Assembly (NCBI RefSeq): GCF_901709675.1
Contig: NC_051099.1
Coordinates: forward strand, 3,658,001-3,722,000
DNA length: 64,000 nucleotides
Source: Syngnathus acus
Lineage: Eukaryota; Chordata; Actinopteri; Syngnathiformes; Syngnathidae
Reading direction: 5' to 3'
A program made the position numbers and the translations under genes. The notes under the pieces were generated by a model, which saw only the letters and a list, made by a program, of their open reading frames with translations, was not told the DNA's origin and ran no database searches. Shown piece after piece: positions 1 to 18,000 of the stretch (the first letter of the stretch is position 1; each line of letters begins with the position of its first letter).

Positions 1-1388
1 AGCATTGTTTTTAGCATTAGCATTCAATTTCTCCACAAACTCCGGAAATGCCTTCTTCATATGTTTTGGCGGTAGGCAACAGTTTGAACGGAACGGAACG
101 CTGAAGGTTCAAATGACGAGCTGCTCTCCATGTGACCCACATTCTCGTCATGCTAAACGCCTCGGCGCCTTTCTATTGATAGCTTGAAACTCCATCGAGG
201 AAAGCTAAAGATAGATTAAACGGCAGTTATATTTGCTGGAGCTTTAACGGCGTTTTTACAGAAGCCCCAACTACCCCCGCACCCCAAATGTCACCTCTCC
301 TCAAAAGTGGCCGTATGCACAGCTCTATCTGCTGGATCTACTTGGTTATAGCACTAAAAATCTCATCATAATGACACACAGTCATAATAAAGTGGTATTT
401 TCCCTTCATGTGACTGTCTCAACTTTATGAGTTTCGATTCATCCTTAATCGAGCCAACTATGATAAAACTATATATGAAATTATAGACTGTATAACAGGA
501 TACGACACTGCATATAATTCTACCACATAAAGACACAAAATGAGAACAATTGTTTCATAACATAAAAATGAGTTTGCGGGTGAAAGGGTCTTTGAGTAAA
601 TGTGGGATGAGAAGTTTTGTTCCAACCGGCTGTGAAGTAGGTCACTTTGGTCTAACCCATGAATGATTAACACTTGTGTGTCACCAAAGGGGGAACACAA
701 AACAATACTTCTGTATTTAGGTAGGTGCAGAAAAAAAAAGATATTAGCAGCCATATCTTTTTATCCAACTGGCCTCGCGCTGATGTTCACTAATAGTAAG
801 ATGACATCATCTGCACAAGATCACAAGTTCTCGATGATGATGCATGATCGCTGTGTTTGCTGACGTCTCAATTTGGGAGTGCTGATGCGTCAAGTTAAAC
901 TCGATGTGAACAAACTAGTTAGTGGTCCTATTCAGTCACGTTTTTGTCCGTGACATGGATTCTTTATCAATTAAACCACAACAAAAGTTTATTGTTATTC
1001 GGTTGGTGTTGTGGTATTATAATAAACACTCGAATGCATCAAATAAAAAGTGTTCCAATTGCTCTTATTTTGACGGGCTTTTGGAATGATGCTTAAGCCC
1101 GGACGTTTATGAGATATTAGCAGGCAGGGTGGATCTTCGGCTGACGTCTCCTCCTCTCTTGCTCCTCCTCGACGCGCTTTTAATTGAAACCAGTAAGCGT
1201 CGCCTCCTGACATCGGGGAGAGAGGGGGGACGACGACGGCGCCACCAACTGTGCCGACAAACAAGCTACTGACAGCCGCTGTCGCAGTCTGCTTAGCTGC
1301 GGGAGACAAGACGAGAACATCCGACGCTCCCCCCCCCCCCCCCCCCCCTATCAAGCCTATTTTCCCCGCTTCAGCATAAACACGGAAA
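1..1388. other. Upstream flank and 5' UTR/promoter of ppp2ca
   Basis: I see no coding exon here; the short open frames are low-complexity and lack family similarity. The last 200 bases are GC-richer, contain a TGACGTC CRE-like half-site near 1142-1148 and a run of 20 C at 1329-1348, about 40 bases before the ppp2ca start codon. The promoter and 5' UTR of ppp2ca are therefore inferred to lie in roughly 1130-1388. The first kilobase is AT-rich and unassigned. Confidence 0.5.
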
Positions 1389-3796
<2,408 letters not shown>

Positions 3797-4347
3797 CCTG
3801 CTTTGAAAATCCACCCCTCTCGTACAGTGTTGCCATATAATGGATGACACAGCAGTAGCACACATTGTTCCCTCACACAACAACTTATTTAAGCATTTAG
3901 CAAGAAATGCGTGCGTGCGTGTGTGTGTGTGCGTGAGTGCGTCTGTGGAAGGACCAAAAGATGTGCCATAAATCCTCACGTTATGAATTTCCTGTCTTGC
4001 ATTAGGAAATATCTCACCCGGAAAATCAATTAATCATTCAAGTTCACTTGACGGTTAGTACTGACAATGGAGAAAAAAAATTGTATATATGAACCTTAAA
4101 ATATATATTGAGGAGATGGGAAGATCTGTTTGCACTTTTGTAAATCTTGAGAAATGTAACATAAAATGAAGACGAATGAAGACAATATTTACATTTTCTT
4201 TTTGTTATAAAAAACGGTCCAGAGAACAAGGGTTTACCTGAGGTGTCTTGTCGAATGCCTGAAGGTGTGTGTGTGTGTGTGTGTGTATAAAGATCATCAA
4301 CGCACTGAACTTAACCAAAATGTTGTGTTAACAGAGATGTGAAGAAC

Positions 4348-4353
4348 AATAAA
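4348..4353 (+). terminator. Poly(A) signal of ppp2ca
   Basis: AATAAA lies about 550 bases after the ppp2ca stop codon, in an AT-rich 3' UTR that also carries (GT)n tracts near 3917-3932 and 4265-4286. No closer canonical hexamer was noticed. The site is inferred, not shown. Confidence 0.6.
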
Positions 4354-6737
<2,384 letters not shown>

Positions 6738-7161
6738 TGCATTTCGCCGCCAACACACACCACCCCGAATATAAATGTGTCCGCTTTATTGCTTGCACTG
6801 GTCTTGTTCATACTTTGTTAATATTGACTCTATAGCTTACTTCCATACAGTTCAGTACACTTCGCCCCAGTCCCTCTGCCTCCTCCTCCTCCAATCTGTG
6901 TACAAAACTAGCATGACATTTTTAACACGTGTCATTATTTAAATAACTCCCCCACATCCCTTTCTTTCCGTGCGTTGTCGTCTCAAAAGTTTTTTGATGA
7001 CTTCTCCCCTGTGTTGGTATCAATTTGTTTTCTTTTTTTTTTTTTTTTTACTAGACATTTGTTGTCTGTTAGGTTGATTGTTAAATGAAAAAGGCTCGGG
7101 AATGGGAGATGATCGATTTTTAAGTGGGTTTCAACATGCAACACCTGTGATGGAAGGAGGG

Positions 7162-7167
7162 ATTAAA
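7162..7167 (+). terminator. Candidate poly(A) signal of skp1
   Basis: ATTAAA in the 3' UTR, about 425 bases after the stop. AATAAA alternatives occur at 7511-7516 and 7792-7797, so the true end is unresolved. Confidence 0.4.
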
Positions 7168-7560
7168 AAGTTTCAAAAAGGAATTTGGTGTTGTTTTTGT
7201 ATCTAATAGGCAGGACAGAGCTCTATTTTTTGAATTGACAGTTTGAGAAGATAAAATTTTGTCCAACTCCTGTCTTAGGGCTGTTGTTTTAGATGTGACA
7301 TTTAAAACTTGTGGGACAACAGCACTTGAGGACTGTGTTTTGACACTAAACTCTACCTTTCAATATGTTAAATTACATTCATAGTTTGGCAGTAATAGTC
7401 TCACCTGTTTTCTGGATTTGGTCACATGACCTAAGCAAGTTGAGCCCCTGTTGATAAATTCATTTGACAGCAGGTGGCAGTACAGGACAAAATGGCTGCC
7501 CCTGAGATGGAATAAAAAAAAGTTATACAATTTAAAAAGCAACAGCTCCATCTGTTGTGA

Positions 7561-7563
<3 letters not shown>

Positions 7564-7597
<34 letters not shown>
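7564..7597. repeat. (TC)17 microsatellite
   Basis: An uninterrupted dinucleotide repeat of 34 bases lies between the skp1 3' UTR and the tcf7 3' end. Confidence 0.95.
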
Positions 7598-7599
<2 letters not shown>

Positions 7600-7600
<1 letters not shown>

Positions 7601-9046
7601 TTTTTATTCAGACTTCAAATTTTGTTGGCACACACAAATGACACAAGCGCAAGATGTATATATAACAAATTTTAATACGTCAATAGAACAAGAATTGATA
7701 ATGATTTTTTTTTTTTAAGACCGTTTGTGTCTGTTGGTTTGAAAGCAATATCGGGGAAGTGAGAACTTGCCATGTGAATGCACCAACAACAAATAAAAAA
7801 CACTTAAAAATATTGCCTTATGGTACAGACATGACTAAAAAAAGGTTTTTTTTTTTTTTTTTTTACTTAACTACATGGACTTTCCGACACTTCTTAAAAA
7901 AAAAAAAAAACCATGTAATATAATACCCATTTGGTCGACTTAAGAGGTTGTTTACAAAATGTTCAGTCAAAACAAAAAGGGGAAAAAAAAGGCATTTGAA
8001 AAAATAATCCCTCTCAGGTTTGGCCACCAGAAAACATTCTGACCTTAGAAATGATAAAGGAGGCATAAAATATGAAAGTGAGTGAAGTGCCTAAAATAGT
8101 TGAAAGATTTGATCACATGCAATCAGAAGGAAGAATAGCTGAATGGCTACAAAAGTCCACATAGACTATTTCTTTTAAAAACACGTGGCATTTGTTCCTC
8201 ATGTGGCTACCAGCCAATCCGCCTCTGCGACAAAACGTTGTAAAATGCATACCAAAGCACTAGGGGGCGCCATAATCCCACACATTGATTTTAAAAGTCT
8301 GAAAAGGGGGCATGATCTTTTCATCCAAATGGATAAGCTAAACATACTGGAATACTAGCACATACAAAAAATGTGAAATTTGCCTTTCATTTGAAACACA
8401 AAATAAATACATTTAGTTAATTTATCATTAATTATACAACAGATATTTTCAAATACAAAAAAAAAAAACGTTTTGTGAAGTGGTGTGTATTTTATGAATA
8501 GATATTTGGTGAAAAAATGTTTAATTTCACCAGAAGCAAGACATAAAAATGGTAGAGAAAGTTTGCTGATTATATTTTATATGATCATTATTACCTGGGA
8601 ACAACGAAACAGTTTTACATCTATGCGTAAAATAAAATCTGTTTTGTCTGTGTGCCAAAAATAGCAGTGTAGAAAAAATGTTTTGAAAGAATATTTCATT
8701 GGCCTAATCGCATAATTAGCCTGAGTTATTTTCAACTCATTGTCAATGAGAACAAAAGGCTTGCAAATGTGCTTGCAATTATTTTTAGATTGTCAGTCAT
8801 TGAGGTCTTTTAATCCGCAAAAGTTGACAAAAGGCAACAGAACTCATTTGTTTAATATTTTTCTGAATGTTTTTTCTCGTTTTCTGAAAAGACTGAAAAA
8901 CAACTTTGGCCATTGTGTTACTAGGCTTGCGATTTGTGTTTGTGTGGCCTTTTATGTATTGTTTTTTTTCTACAGGACAACTCCCTACCGTACGGATTTT
9001 TTTTTTTTTTTTTTTACCAGTCACCCAGAAAAGCAAGCGACGCGAG
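7600..9046. other. skp1/tcf7 convergent spacer, probable tcf7 3' UTR
   Basis: AT-rich sequence with several A and T runs and no recognisable exon. skp1 and tcf7 converge here. The long 3' UTR of tcf7 probably covers part of it, but I could not settle a minus-strand poly(A) signal; the TTTATT at about 7604 (AATAAA on minus) is one candidate. Confidence 0.4.
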
Positions 9047-12000
9047 TCACGTGGCCGGCAACTTCCGTTTGCCCAGGGCCGTGGCAGAAGGGGGGCGAGA
9101 GGGGCGCTGATGTAGTTGTTGTTGCAAGGGGAGTCCGCGGGTGAGAGTGGCGGGAGAGGGCGGCGGCGTGGAGTCTACGGCACTTAAATGTGAACAAGTT
9201 GGGCTTGCGTAGCCTCCTCCTTGAATGTAGCGAACGCACTTTTTCTTCCTCCTAAGGACAGTCACAGACAGTTATCTGGGAATAAACCCGGATGGCACAA
9301 CGTCAATAACCAAAGAAATACAACACAAAAAAAATGCACATGTACAACACGCACTATGTGGAAAAACTAGACTAATTGGGTTTTTTTTGTTAACAAGTAA
9401 CAACAACCTTCCAATTTTTATGTGTATGTTTAGTTTTGCGAACAGTTTGTTGTGTCTGCTTTTATGTGTGTGTTTTTTTTGTCTCTAGCAAATGCTTAAG
9501 AGAATCTGCCCTACCTGGAGAAGAAAGGTTCAGTAAAAAAAATCTATATTATATGGCATATGGGAAAAAAGGTATAGTGGGATTGTGTTTTTATTGACGG
9601 TTTAATTTAATTTCCTTCTTTAAAATAATTGCCGTCAATCCTAGTCATCGACTTTCTGAGCTGAATTTGCATAGCTTAGCATAGAGGCTAGAACTGTTAG
9701 CATGGCGTGAGTACAAGTAAAAGTGGAAACAAAGTTAGTATTGGCCTTGTTAAGCTAACGTGCAAAGCTAACAGGTATTGTGTTTTAGTAGGGAGGGTGA
9801 GAATGAGCATGGGGGGATTTGGGGTGGTGGGTCAGGTGGTGAACGTCGTGACGGTTTTACACACCTGCAGGGACCGCACCAATTTGTCTGCTGCTTGAGG
9901 CCAAAGCGAGCTCGACATTTCTTAGGGGACCCGGGCTCTGAGCCGCAACGACGACAACGAAAAAACGGAGAAACGACCAAGAAGACCAGCAAAGCGGCAC
10001 AGGAAGAAAAAGATAAAGAAGACGAAAAGGCATCAAAATGGCTGCCGTGGAAAAAAACGTTAGTAACAAACACACACAAGTTAGTCAGGGCATTTTACGC
10101 AGAGCGGGAAAACAATCAAACCTTTAGCCAAGCAATATTATAATAAAATGAGTTAGGAGGTTAGTCTCTTGGGTGACCGATTTGACCTGTCACACAGAGG
10201 TCAAGGCAGCAGCGAAGCCGCAAAAGATTTCACTCAGAAGCACAGCATCTCACAATCATATTAATTGTTTTGTTTGTGTCTGGTTTGAGCGATATTAGAG
10301 AAATCAGAGTGAAAAAATATGATGCTTAAGATAAAGCGCTAGCGTAGCATTATCTCAGTGTAGCTATATCTCTATATACACTATAGCGTAGTATAAGCTA
10401 TGTTGTGTTTACCTTGCTAGCACTAGCGAGTTGAGAGCTAAGCTTCTCGCTCAATTTCACATGACTGCAAACTCGTTAGCATTTGTACCTGTGTTGGAAT
10501 CTTGCTGCTTCTCCCTTTTTCTCCTCTTTTTCTTTCCCTGCAAGAGAGCAAATTTGAAGTGACTCACTGAATGATAATAGAAATCATTCAATGTATTATT
10601 GAATATTGAGTTTAAAAAAAATAACATTCCAAATATGCTAAATATCTGTCACGTTTGTAGCGACTTGCGCTCGTTTACAGATCGCCACGCACCGGTTATT
10701 TTGTTAGGTACACTGGCACAATCAATAGACTGATGTCAGTGTGTGCTGGTAACCATAGCAACATGCAAGCCGCCGCCGCCCCTCGCGAGGAAGGAAGCAT
10801 GCGGAGGGAACGCCGTGCGGCCGTCATCGTTTATTACCCACAATCCCTTTCATGCACACTGACGTATTGGCCCTGCCCCCCCATCACAGACAAGACGAAT
10901 CCCTACCCAATCGGCTTTACTCTTTTCACCTGCCGCCTCCTGCAACAGGTCAACAGCACACTTAGCGCAACACGTGCTGTGCTACCATGCGCGCGTGTGT
11001 AAGTGCGTGTGAGGAATAGGAAGGGGATGATGAAGATTGAGACGTGATGGCGGTCTTACGTAATTGTCGCGTGCAGACCAGGTGGGGTAGAGCTGCATGT
11101 GAAGTTGTCTCTCCTTGCGTGCCAGCTCGTAGTACTTGGCCTGCTCCTCACGTGTCAGCGCGTGCCACTACACGCGCACACACACAATGACTCATGTCAA
11201 ACACGGCAATCACCGTCACCATAATGACCACAGGGGCAGGACTTTATGGCTCGCGATTGAAATGATAGGAAAAAAACAGATTAGTAAAACAAAAACTGTC
11301 ATAAGGCTACGCAAATATGAGTTTACCCTTCGTCCGAGTATCTGGTTGATGGCGGCGCTCTCCTTGAGCGTGCACTCCGCAATGACTTTGGCCCTCATCT
11401 CCTTCATGTAGAGCATGAAGGCGTTGAGCGGCTTCTTGATGACGGGCTTCTTGGGTTCCTTCTCCCGCTTAGCCTCCACGTGCGGCTTCCTGACCGGTGA
11501 GAAGGGAAATGCAGACTTGAGTGTGCTTTATAGCGCCTCCTATGGTTGTAACATTGAATTACCTCATAGCCGTAGTGATTGATTTTTGAAGTTGTTCCCA
11601 ACACTATTGGATTCAAGTGTGCTACTTACGCGTACATGCCTCTGTCGTAATGGTCGTGCTCCTGCTTGCCTGAAGGGGGCACGATGGCGGGGTGCGGGAT
11701 TCCTGTGGGGTGCATGCCTGATGGGCCCAGCATCAACGAGTGAGAGAACCTGACCACACAAAAAAAATAAAACAATCAAACATAATAATACTGACCATAA
11801 TAATGGAAGCCAAAGAGATGAGCCAAGAAGCGTGACACAAGGTAAACAGCAAACAATGAAGGACCACATTACCAAAAAGTGGTAACACTCATTCATTTTG
11901 GTTATTTTTACTAACCAAAACTTTTGAAAGGAATATGCTGTATGTGCAATGGTAGCTTAAGTAAAGAAAAGCAACAACAAAAACAAAGCAATACAGACAA

Positions 12001-15000
12001 ATGAACAATAATTAGAAAACAATGGTCATAATACAATCATAATACAAATGAATTTTGCCTTTAAAAAAGAAATACTAATAAGAAATGATAAATCTATTGG
12101 CAAATTATTGAAAAATTAATACATTTTTAAAAATCCTCATCACTAACTTCTTTAAATTGATGACCATTTTGTTTGTTCCATTTTAAACTATTCAGAAAAA
12201 TATTGGATTTTTGTTCCAACGTAATAATTATAATTGACATTTTTAAACCGAAAGAGCTAGCAAAAAAAAATCTCAGAATAGCAAAAAAAAAAAATTAAAC
12301 TACTCAAGCGACTGCAATTAGATGATCCCCAAACGAGCAACATAAGCACGAGGGAGACGTCCTCATCGATGCTACTCTTTTGCTTCGGGCGTCAGAAGTG
12401 CACTTATTGCATTAAAGTAGGGATTTCCCATTTTCCCTTATTTCAGTTGCTTCGACTTGTAGTGAACCCTTGAGTCGTCATCTGACCTCATGTTCGTCTG
12501 AAACAAAACAGCACACAGGCGACGCTTGCGACAAAAAAAGCACTTTGGCGCCACATTGGACTGTCTTGAAAGAGTGAAAGCGGAATGAAATGACTATCAA
12601 AGCGCACACTTTAGCAGGCGAGCAGCGACTTGCAATTTTTTTATTTGAGGGGGGGGAATTTTTCTTGCAGCAGATGTGGCTACCTGCTGCAGTACCTGGA
12701 GTAGGACGAGGCGGTAGGAAGGTTGGAAGGGAAGGACTGTCGGAAGCCGCACGTTGACAGAGCGGCGGGGTACGCCGTCTGCTTCTGCCTACCACAGCAC
12801 AACACAACCACAACACACAAGCGCTTCACTTGCCTATTTCACTTTTTGTGACTTTACACCCCGAATACATAAAATACGAAAAAACAACAACAAAATCAGG
12901 TAAAACAGTAAAATAGGACATGGAAATGTGATATTTGCAACGTACATCAGTTTGAATATTCAACGGATGTTTGATGAAACTTTTTTTTTTCAGACCAATA
13001 TTCAATTTTTGATACCGCTTGAATAAATTTACAACATTTTATTTTATACAATGACCAAAATTTGTGAACCTTTTGAGGGGGATGATAATTTGCCAAACTG
13101 CCGCAATATAGCGCCAACCACTGCAGAGGAGAACTTACTCAATGTTTTTTTGTGTTAAGCATCGGTTGAGAATTGATTAGCAAATGGTGAGGGTGTTTAT
13201 TTATTTAGCTTGATTGCACAAAATGCTAGCACAAAATGCAAACTGGATTTCTTTGTTGTGTTTTCATTTGGTGTGTAGCTAGAGGTTAAACAATAAGAGA
13301 AAGGTATCCAAGGAACAAATCGCGTGCGTGAAAGAATCTTCTGGAGAATCTAATTTGAAGCTGTGAAGCATAGAGAGCCTCTGCGGGAAGATCCGAGGGG
13401 GGTCACCGTTGACAGCTGCGTGTCACTGTGAGCCACGCACGCTCGGCTGGTGTGTGGTGGGGTGCAGGCCCGGCAGCCTTTGATATGTAGCGGACCCCCG
13501 CCTCCCTTTACAAAGCTTTTTTTCTTCTTCCAACGAATACACTCACGCGTAACGTCACACACCATCAAGATCATGACAACAGGCAAAAGTTCCGTTTGGG
13601 ATGAATTCACAATTTGGGTTTAAATTGAGCTAACATTTATTTACATAAGTGTCACAAACGCGTAAAATTGGGTTTTGGACTGACTAACTTGTTTATGTGC
13701 GTCTGGTAATGTGTTTATTCTAAAAGTCCAACTTGTTTATAAAGCCAATGAAATGCTAAATACAATGAAATATGTGAATCAATTATAAAACAAACGAGAA
13801 AAGATGATATATGTTCCTCCAGTTCAAAAGAAGACAATACGCTGAAACCAAGAAGCTAATCCAGGCTAATCTGCCAAACATTTGGGAGTACACAAGCGTC
13901 AAATTGTCACAATAGGACATGTTTGACATTTCCACCAATCCTTCGCCTCAAATCAAAAACATCGTACAAGGCGCCAGAACAAGACGATCATCCGGATTAA
14001 GGCAGATTAGTTGTCAATAATTCCTCAGAGAAGACTACTTGTCCGCCTAAAATAAAATTGTTGCCGATTAGAAATACTATATCGAAACAAAGACTTCATT
14101 GGATATTGTGTGTCATGTTTGACAGAATTCCTAAACAGCTCCTGTAGTAAATAATTCATAAATCGAAAGAGGACTGACCTTTAACAGAATTTAGTAAATG
14201 AGACAAAGAAAGCGATCAAACAAGATAGTAAATAAATAAATAAATCTGAAAATATGGAGTAAATAAAATAAATAAATAAAATGGTACATACTTCACTAAA
14301 TTATCTAGTAAATAAACACAATTTAAAAGAATATATATTTTACAATTTCTTTGTACTGATTATTATTTTTTGCCTTTATAAATCAAACAAAAACCTCTCT
14401 GGCGCTAATTACATTTTTGGTTCATTAAAGATCACAAGTCTTTCCGTTTCTCTACTTGAGCGTATTTCACGTGTATGCTAATGCAGCGGAAGTATCATAA
14501 TCATGTGTAGCTCCTGAATACCGACTTTGGGTGGACGCTAAAAGTTGGGTCTGACTGATGTTCCTATGAGTGCAGGATGAGTTCAAGTCAAAACCAGAGC
14601 AGCGTAAAAAAGAGCTACTCCACTTTGAATAAGGTCACCGTAAGTTCACAGTGGAGTCACTCACAGGTAGTGTCGCAATGTGTGTCTTTTTGTGCGTGTA
14701 CATGACACTCACCAGCCCATGGAGGGCGTGATCTGTCCGACACCGCCTGAAGGGAGAGGGTAGTATCCTGAAAGGTCCTGGGCTTGGTGCCTGTGAACGC
14801 CTACAGGCACATACATACAAAAGTACACAACAAACACACACAATTAGGACAACTACATACGGTATGTACTTAATTATCTCTTTTAAGCACATCATTAGGT
14901 CAGTTCGGTGGCCCCATTAGGGCAATCAGGGCTATTAGCAGTATGGGAACCTCAAATTAAGCACACACAAAAACACACACTGTGCGTATTACACTGTGTG

Positions 15001-18000
15001 TGTTTAAAAGTGTGATTATACAGAGGTTAACATCTACTGTAGCTTTAAAATGCACTCACAAACGCTCCGTGAAGACATTTAATTGTATGACTCACAATTG
15101 ATTTTATTGGCCTCCACAAACATAGGTGGCGCTAGTCCTACTTTCAACTTCTTGTGCATCAGCCCGGAGGAAGGAAATCTCTTTTTGGGGAGCTTCCAAT
15201 ACCAAAAGTTTAAGTGTTGCAGGCACAGTATTTGAATTAATCTTGGGTTTGTGGAATACAAATTAAGCAACAAAAGTCACCCGTTTTTATCCATCTCAGG
15301 AGGCGGCCATTTTACTCTCTCCTGCCACTAAAAATGACATCATAGTGCCAAAGGGCACAGCTTGCGAATGTCACATGACTAAACTCAGAAAACAAATGAG
15401 CAATGAGGAAAAATATTCACAGCTCGGGCGACCATTTTCTTCTTCTTCTTGTTCACACAGTAAATAGTGTTGGGTGTCAGCGCAGCCCTTCAAAGGAAGT
15501 CATTTGTCAACAGACAGCAGCTAGCATTTAGCCAGGCCCCGCCGTGTTTGCTAAGCAATGTTTGCCGCGCAGGAATGCCTGCAGATGACTGTAATTTAGA
15601 CCTTGCCTCCGGGTGAGGGGTTGGGGGGGTGCCAATTGGGACCCCAATAATGACGGAGACACAATAAAACGGGGACGGCGGCTGAGTCAGTCGTCTCGCA
15701 TTTTGTCTCGGCCGACATTTTCTTAGGTCTGTCTGTCTGACCACGCCCTCGTCTTTGCACCTCCACTCATCATTCACACAAAAAATAAACACAAATTCTT
15801 CTATCAACGACAACAGGGATGACACCACTGATGATGTAACAGCATGCCAGGGCGAGGTGGCGACTGATATGTGTGGTGAGGTAACCTGGCGTGTGTGTGT
15901 TGATTCCGAGTAAAAAAGTATGTGAGACGGTGTGAGAAAGGTCAGAGGTTTCCATCCAGGTGTTAGCGTTGTGTGTGTTTCTGTGCATGTGTGTGTGTGT
16001 ACAGGTGTCTCAGTCTGTCATTATGAGCTGAGTCACTATGCTCGAGTCATAGACAAGGTGTGTCTGTTTCTTTAGTAAAAGTGGGCCTGTATGGGAAAAA
16101 AGGGGGATTCCAGACACACAAGGCGCCCGATTGCCCGAGGTGTGTTCGTTTTATGTCCCGCATGCACCTTTTACAGATATAAAGCTCATCTTGTGCCCCA
16201 CCTTGCACGGTCCCGTTTGGAGTTGCTCTAAGACAGGGGTCTCAAACTCCAGTCCTCGGGGGCCGCCTTCCTACATGTTTTCCAAGTTTCCCTCGTGAAA
16301 CACACCTGATTCAATGATCAGGCTCCTGCAGAACGTGAGGATCAACTGATCATTTGAATTGAACGAGGGAAACTTGGAAAACATGTAGGAATGCGGCCCC
16401 CGAGGACTGGAGTTTGAGACCCCTGCTCTAAGAACACCCCAAACATTGTGAGTACACACAAAAAGTTCAAACGTTAGTACTGAGAGACTGGAGGAGTCAC
16501 AGAAAGGCAAGGAAGTGGACTACCAGGTAAACATTCATGGATCAAACACTTGATGTGACTTTGTGTGTGTGTATTGGTACCCGTCTTCTGACTCATGTCG
16601 GTCGGCATGTGCGGTGGGCTGCTACCGAAGTGCTCGTTGCCGTAGGGCAGCAGCGACGTGAGCGGGTGCATGCCGTGGGACTGCTGCACCACAGACACCT
16701 TGTTGGACTGGAACAACACAAGGAGAACAATCATAAGTCATCAAGTCAAATTTAATAGCTAATTGCGGTGAGAAACAAAAAGACAATGCTAACAAAAAAA
16801 CGTTTAGCAATAGGTCGGCGCTAACACAAATCCAAACACCCGATTTGTGTTGTTACGTCGCCACGAAAAATACTAAAAGCGTGCTGGCGCGCTAACTTTA
16901 GCGCACATCTGTCACTGCGGCTTCTCTTTCACGTGCTGAGCTCGTTTGGCCAAAGGAGAGAAGGGGGGGGGGGGGAAAAAAACGTCCCGCCTGTGCGTGC
17001 GCGTTTCCTCGCCGTAATTAGCCGCCCTTGAAGTGGCTTCCAGAGCGCCTTCCGCTTTTTCCGAGCGCGCTCGGGGGGAGGCGCTCGCCCCAACCCCGTC
17101 ATTATCGGACCGCTCTGTAGTTAAGTGAGGAGAAATCCCCACTCCTCACCTCACATACACACACGACATACACAATGTACATAAACTTAGGTTAGCTAAA
17201 ACAAGTGTGCACTCGTACAAAAGTCATAGACACAGACACAATGTACTATCTTCATTGTCACAAGTCACAAAATCGAAATGTCTAGGTCTATGTTGACTAG
17301 CAAAGGCGGGACTCGTCATTCATTCGCAAGTCTCACTTTATAACTTTTCAAGCAAGTGCAAAGTTTCTGTGGAGGGGAAATAAATAAATAAAGAGGAAAA
17401 CCGAGCAAGTTGCTCAATCACAACATATTTTGTTGTTGTTGTTGTTGTTGCAGGACTCGAGATGATGGCAGCAAACTACACATTAAACAGATTAAAAAAA
17501 AAAAAAAAGTTAGTTTGTTTCCACTCCCAGTTGAAGTTTACTGTAACATTGAACATAAAACCTAGTGAATTACATGGTGTGTTTTCAAACAAACCACATA
17601 ATGTTACCTTACCAAAGCCTGCTAGCTTAATGCTAACATATTGCAAAATGCCAATGACGGGCTAACGAAACGACCATCAATGTTGTGATGTTATTATCTT
17701 TTAAACAATGGATGGTTCCACATAAAACACATCAATACGTGGAAATAGACAACTAAAGAATAGTCACAGGCAAAAGCGACAAATATTACTGCATCTTACT
17801 GAGCGTCTTTTGCATATTAATATAAATTGCAGATATTTCCACAATTGTGACCAAACCTTTAATCTAATTGAGTTGAAGCCCTTTATTTTTAATTCTGTAA
17901 GGCAATTTTACGATCTTTTTATTTTATTTTAAAATATATATATATATATTCAGGCAACAAAACGGTGGGGGGCAGCCACTTTCTTTTAATGTTTCATCTT

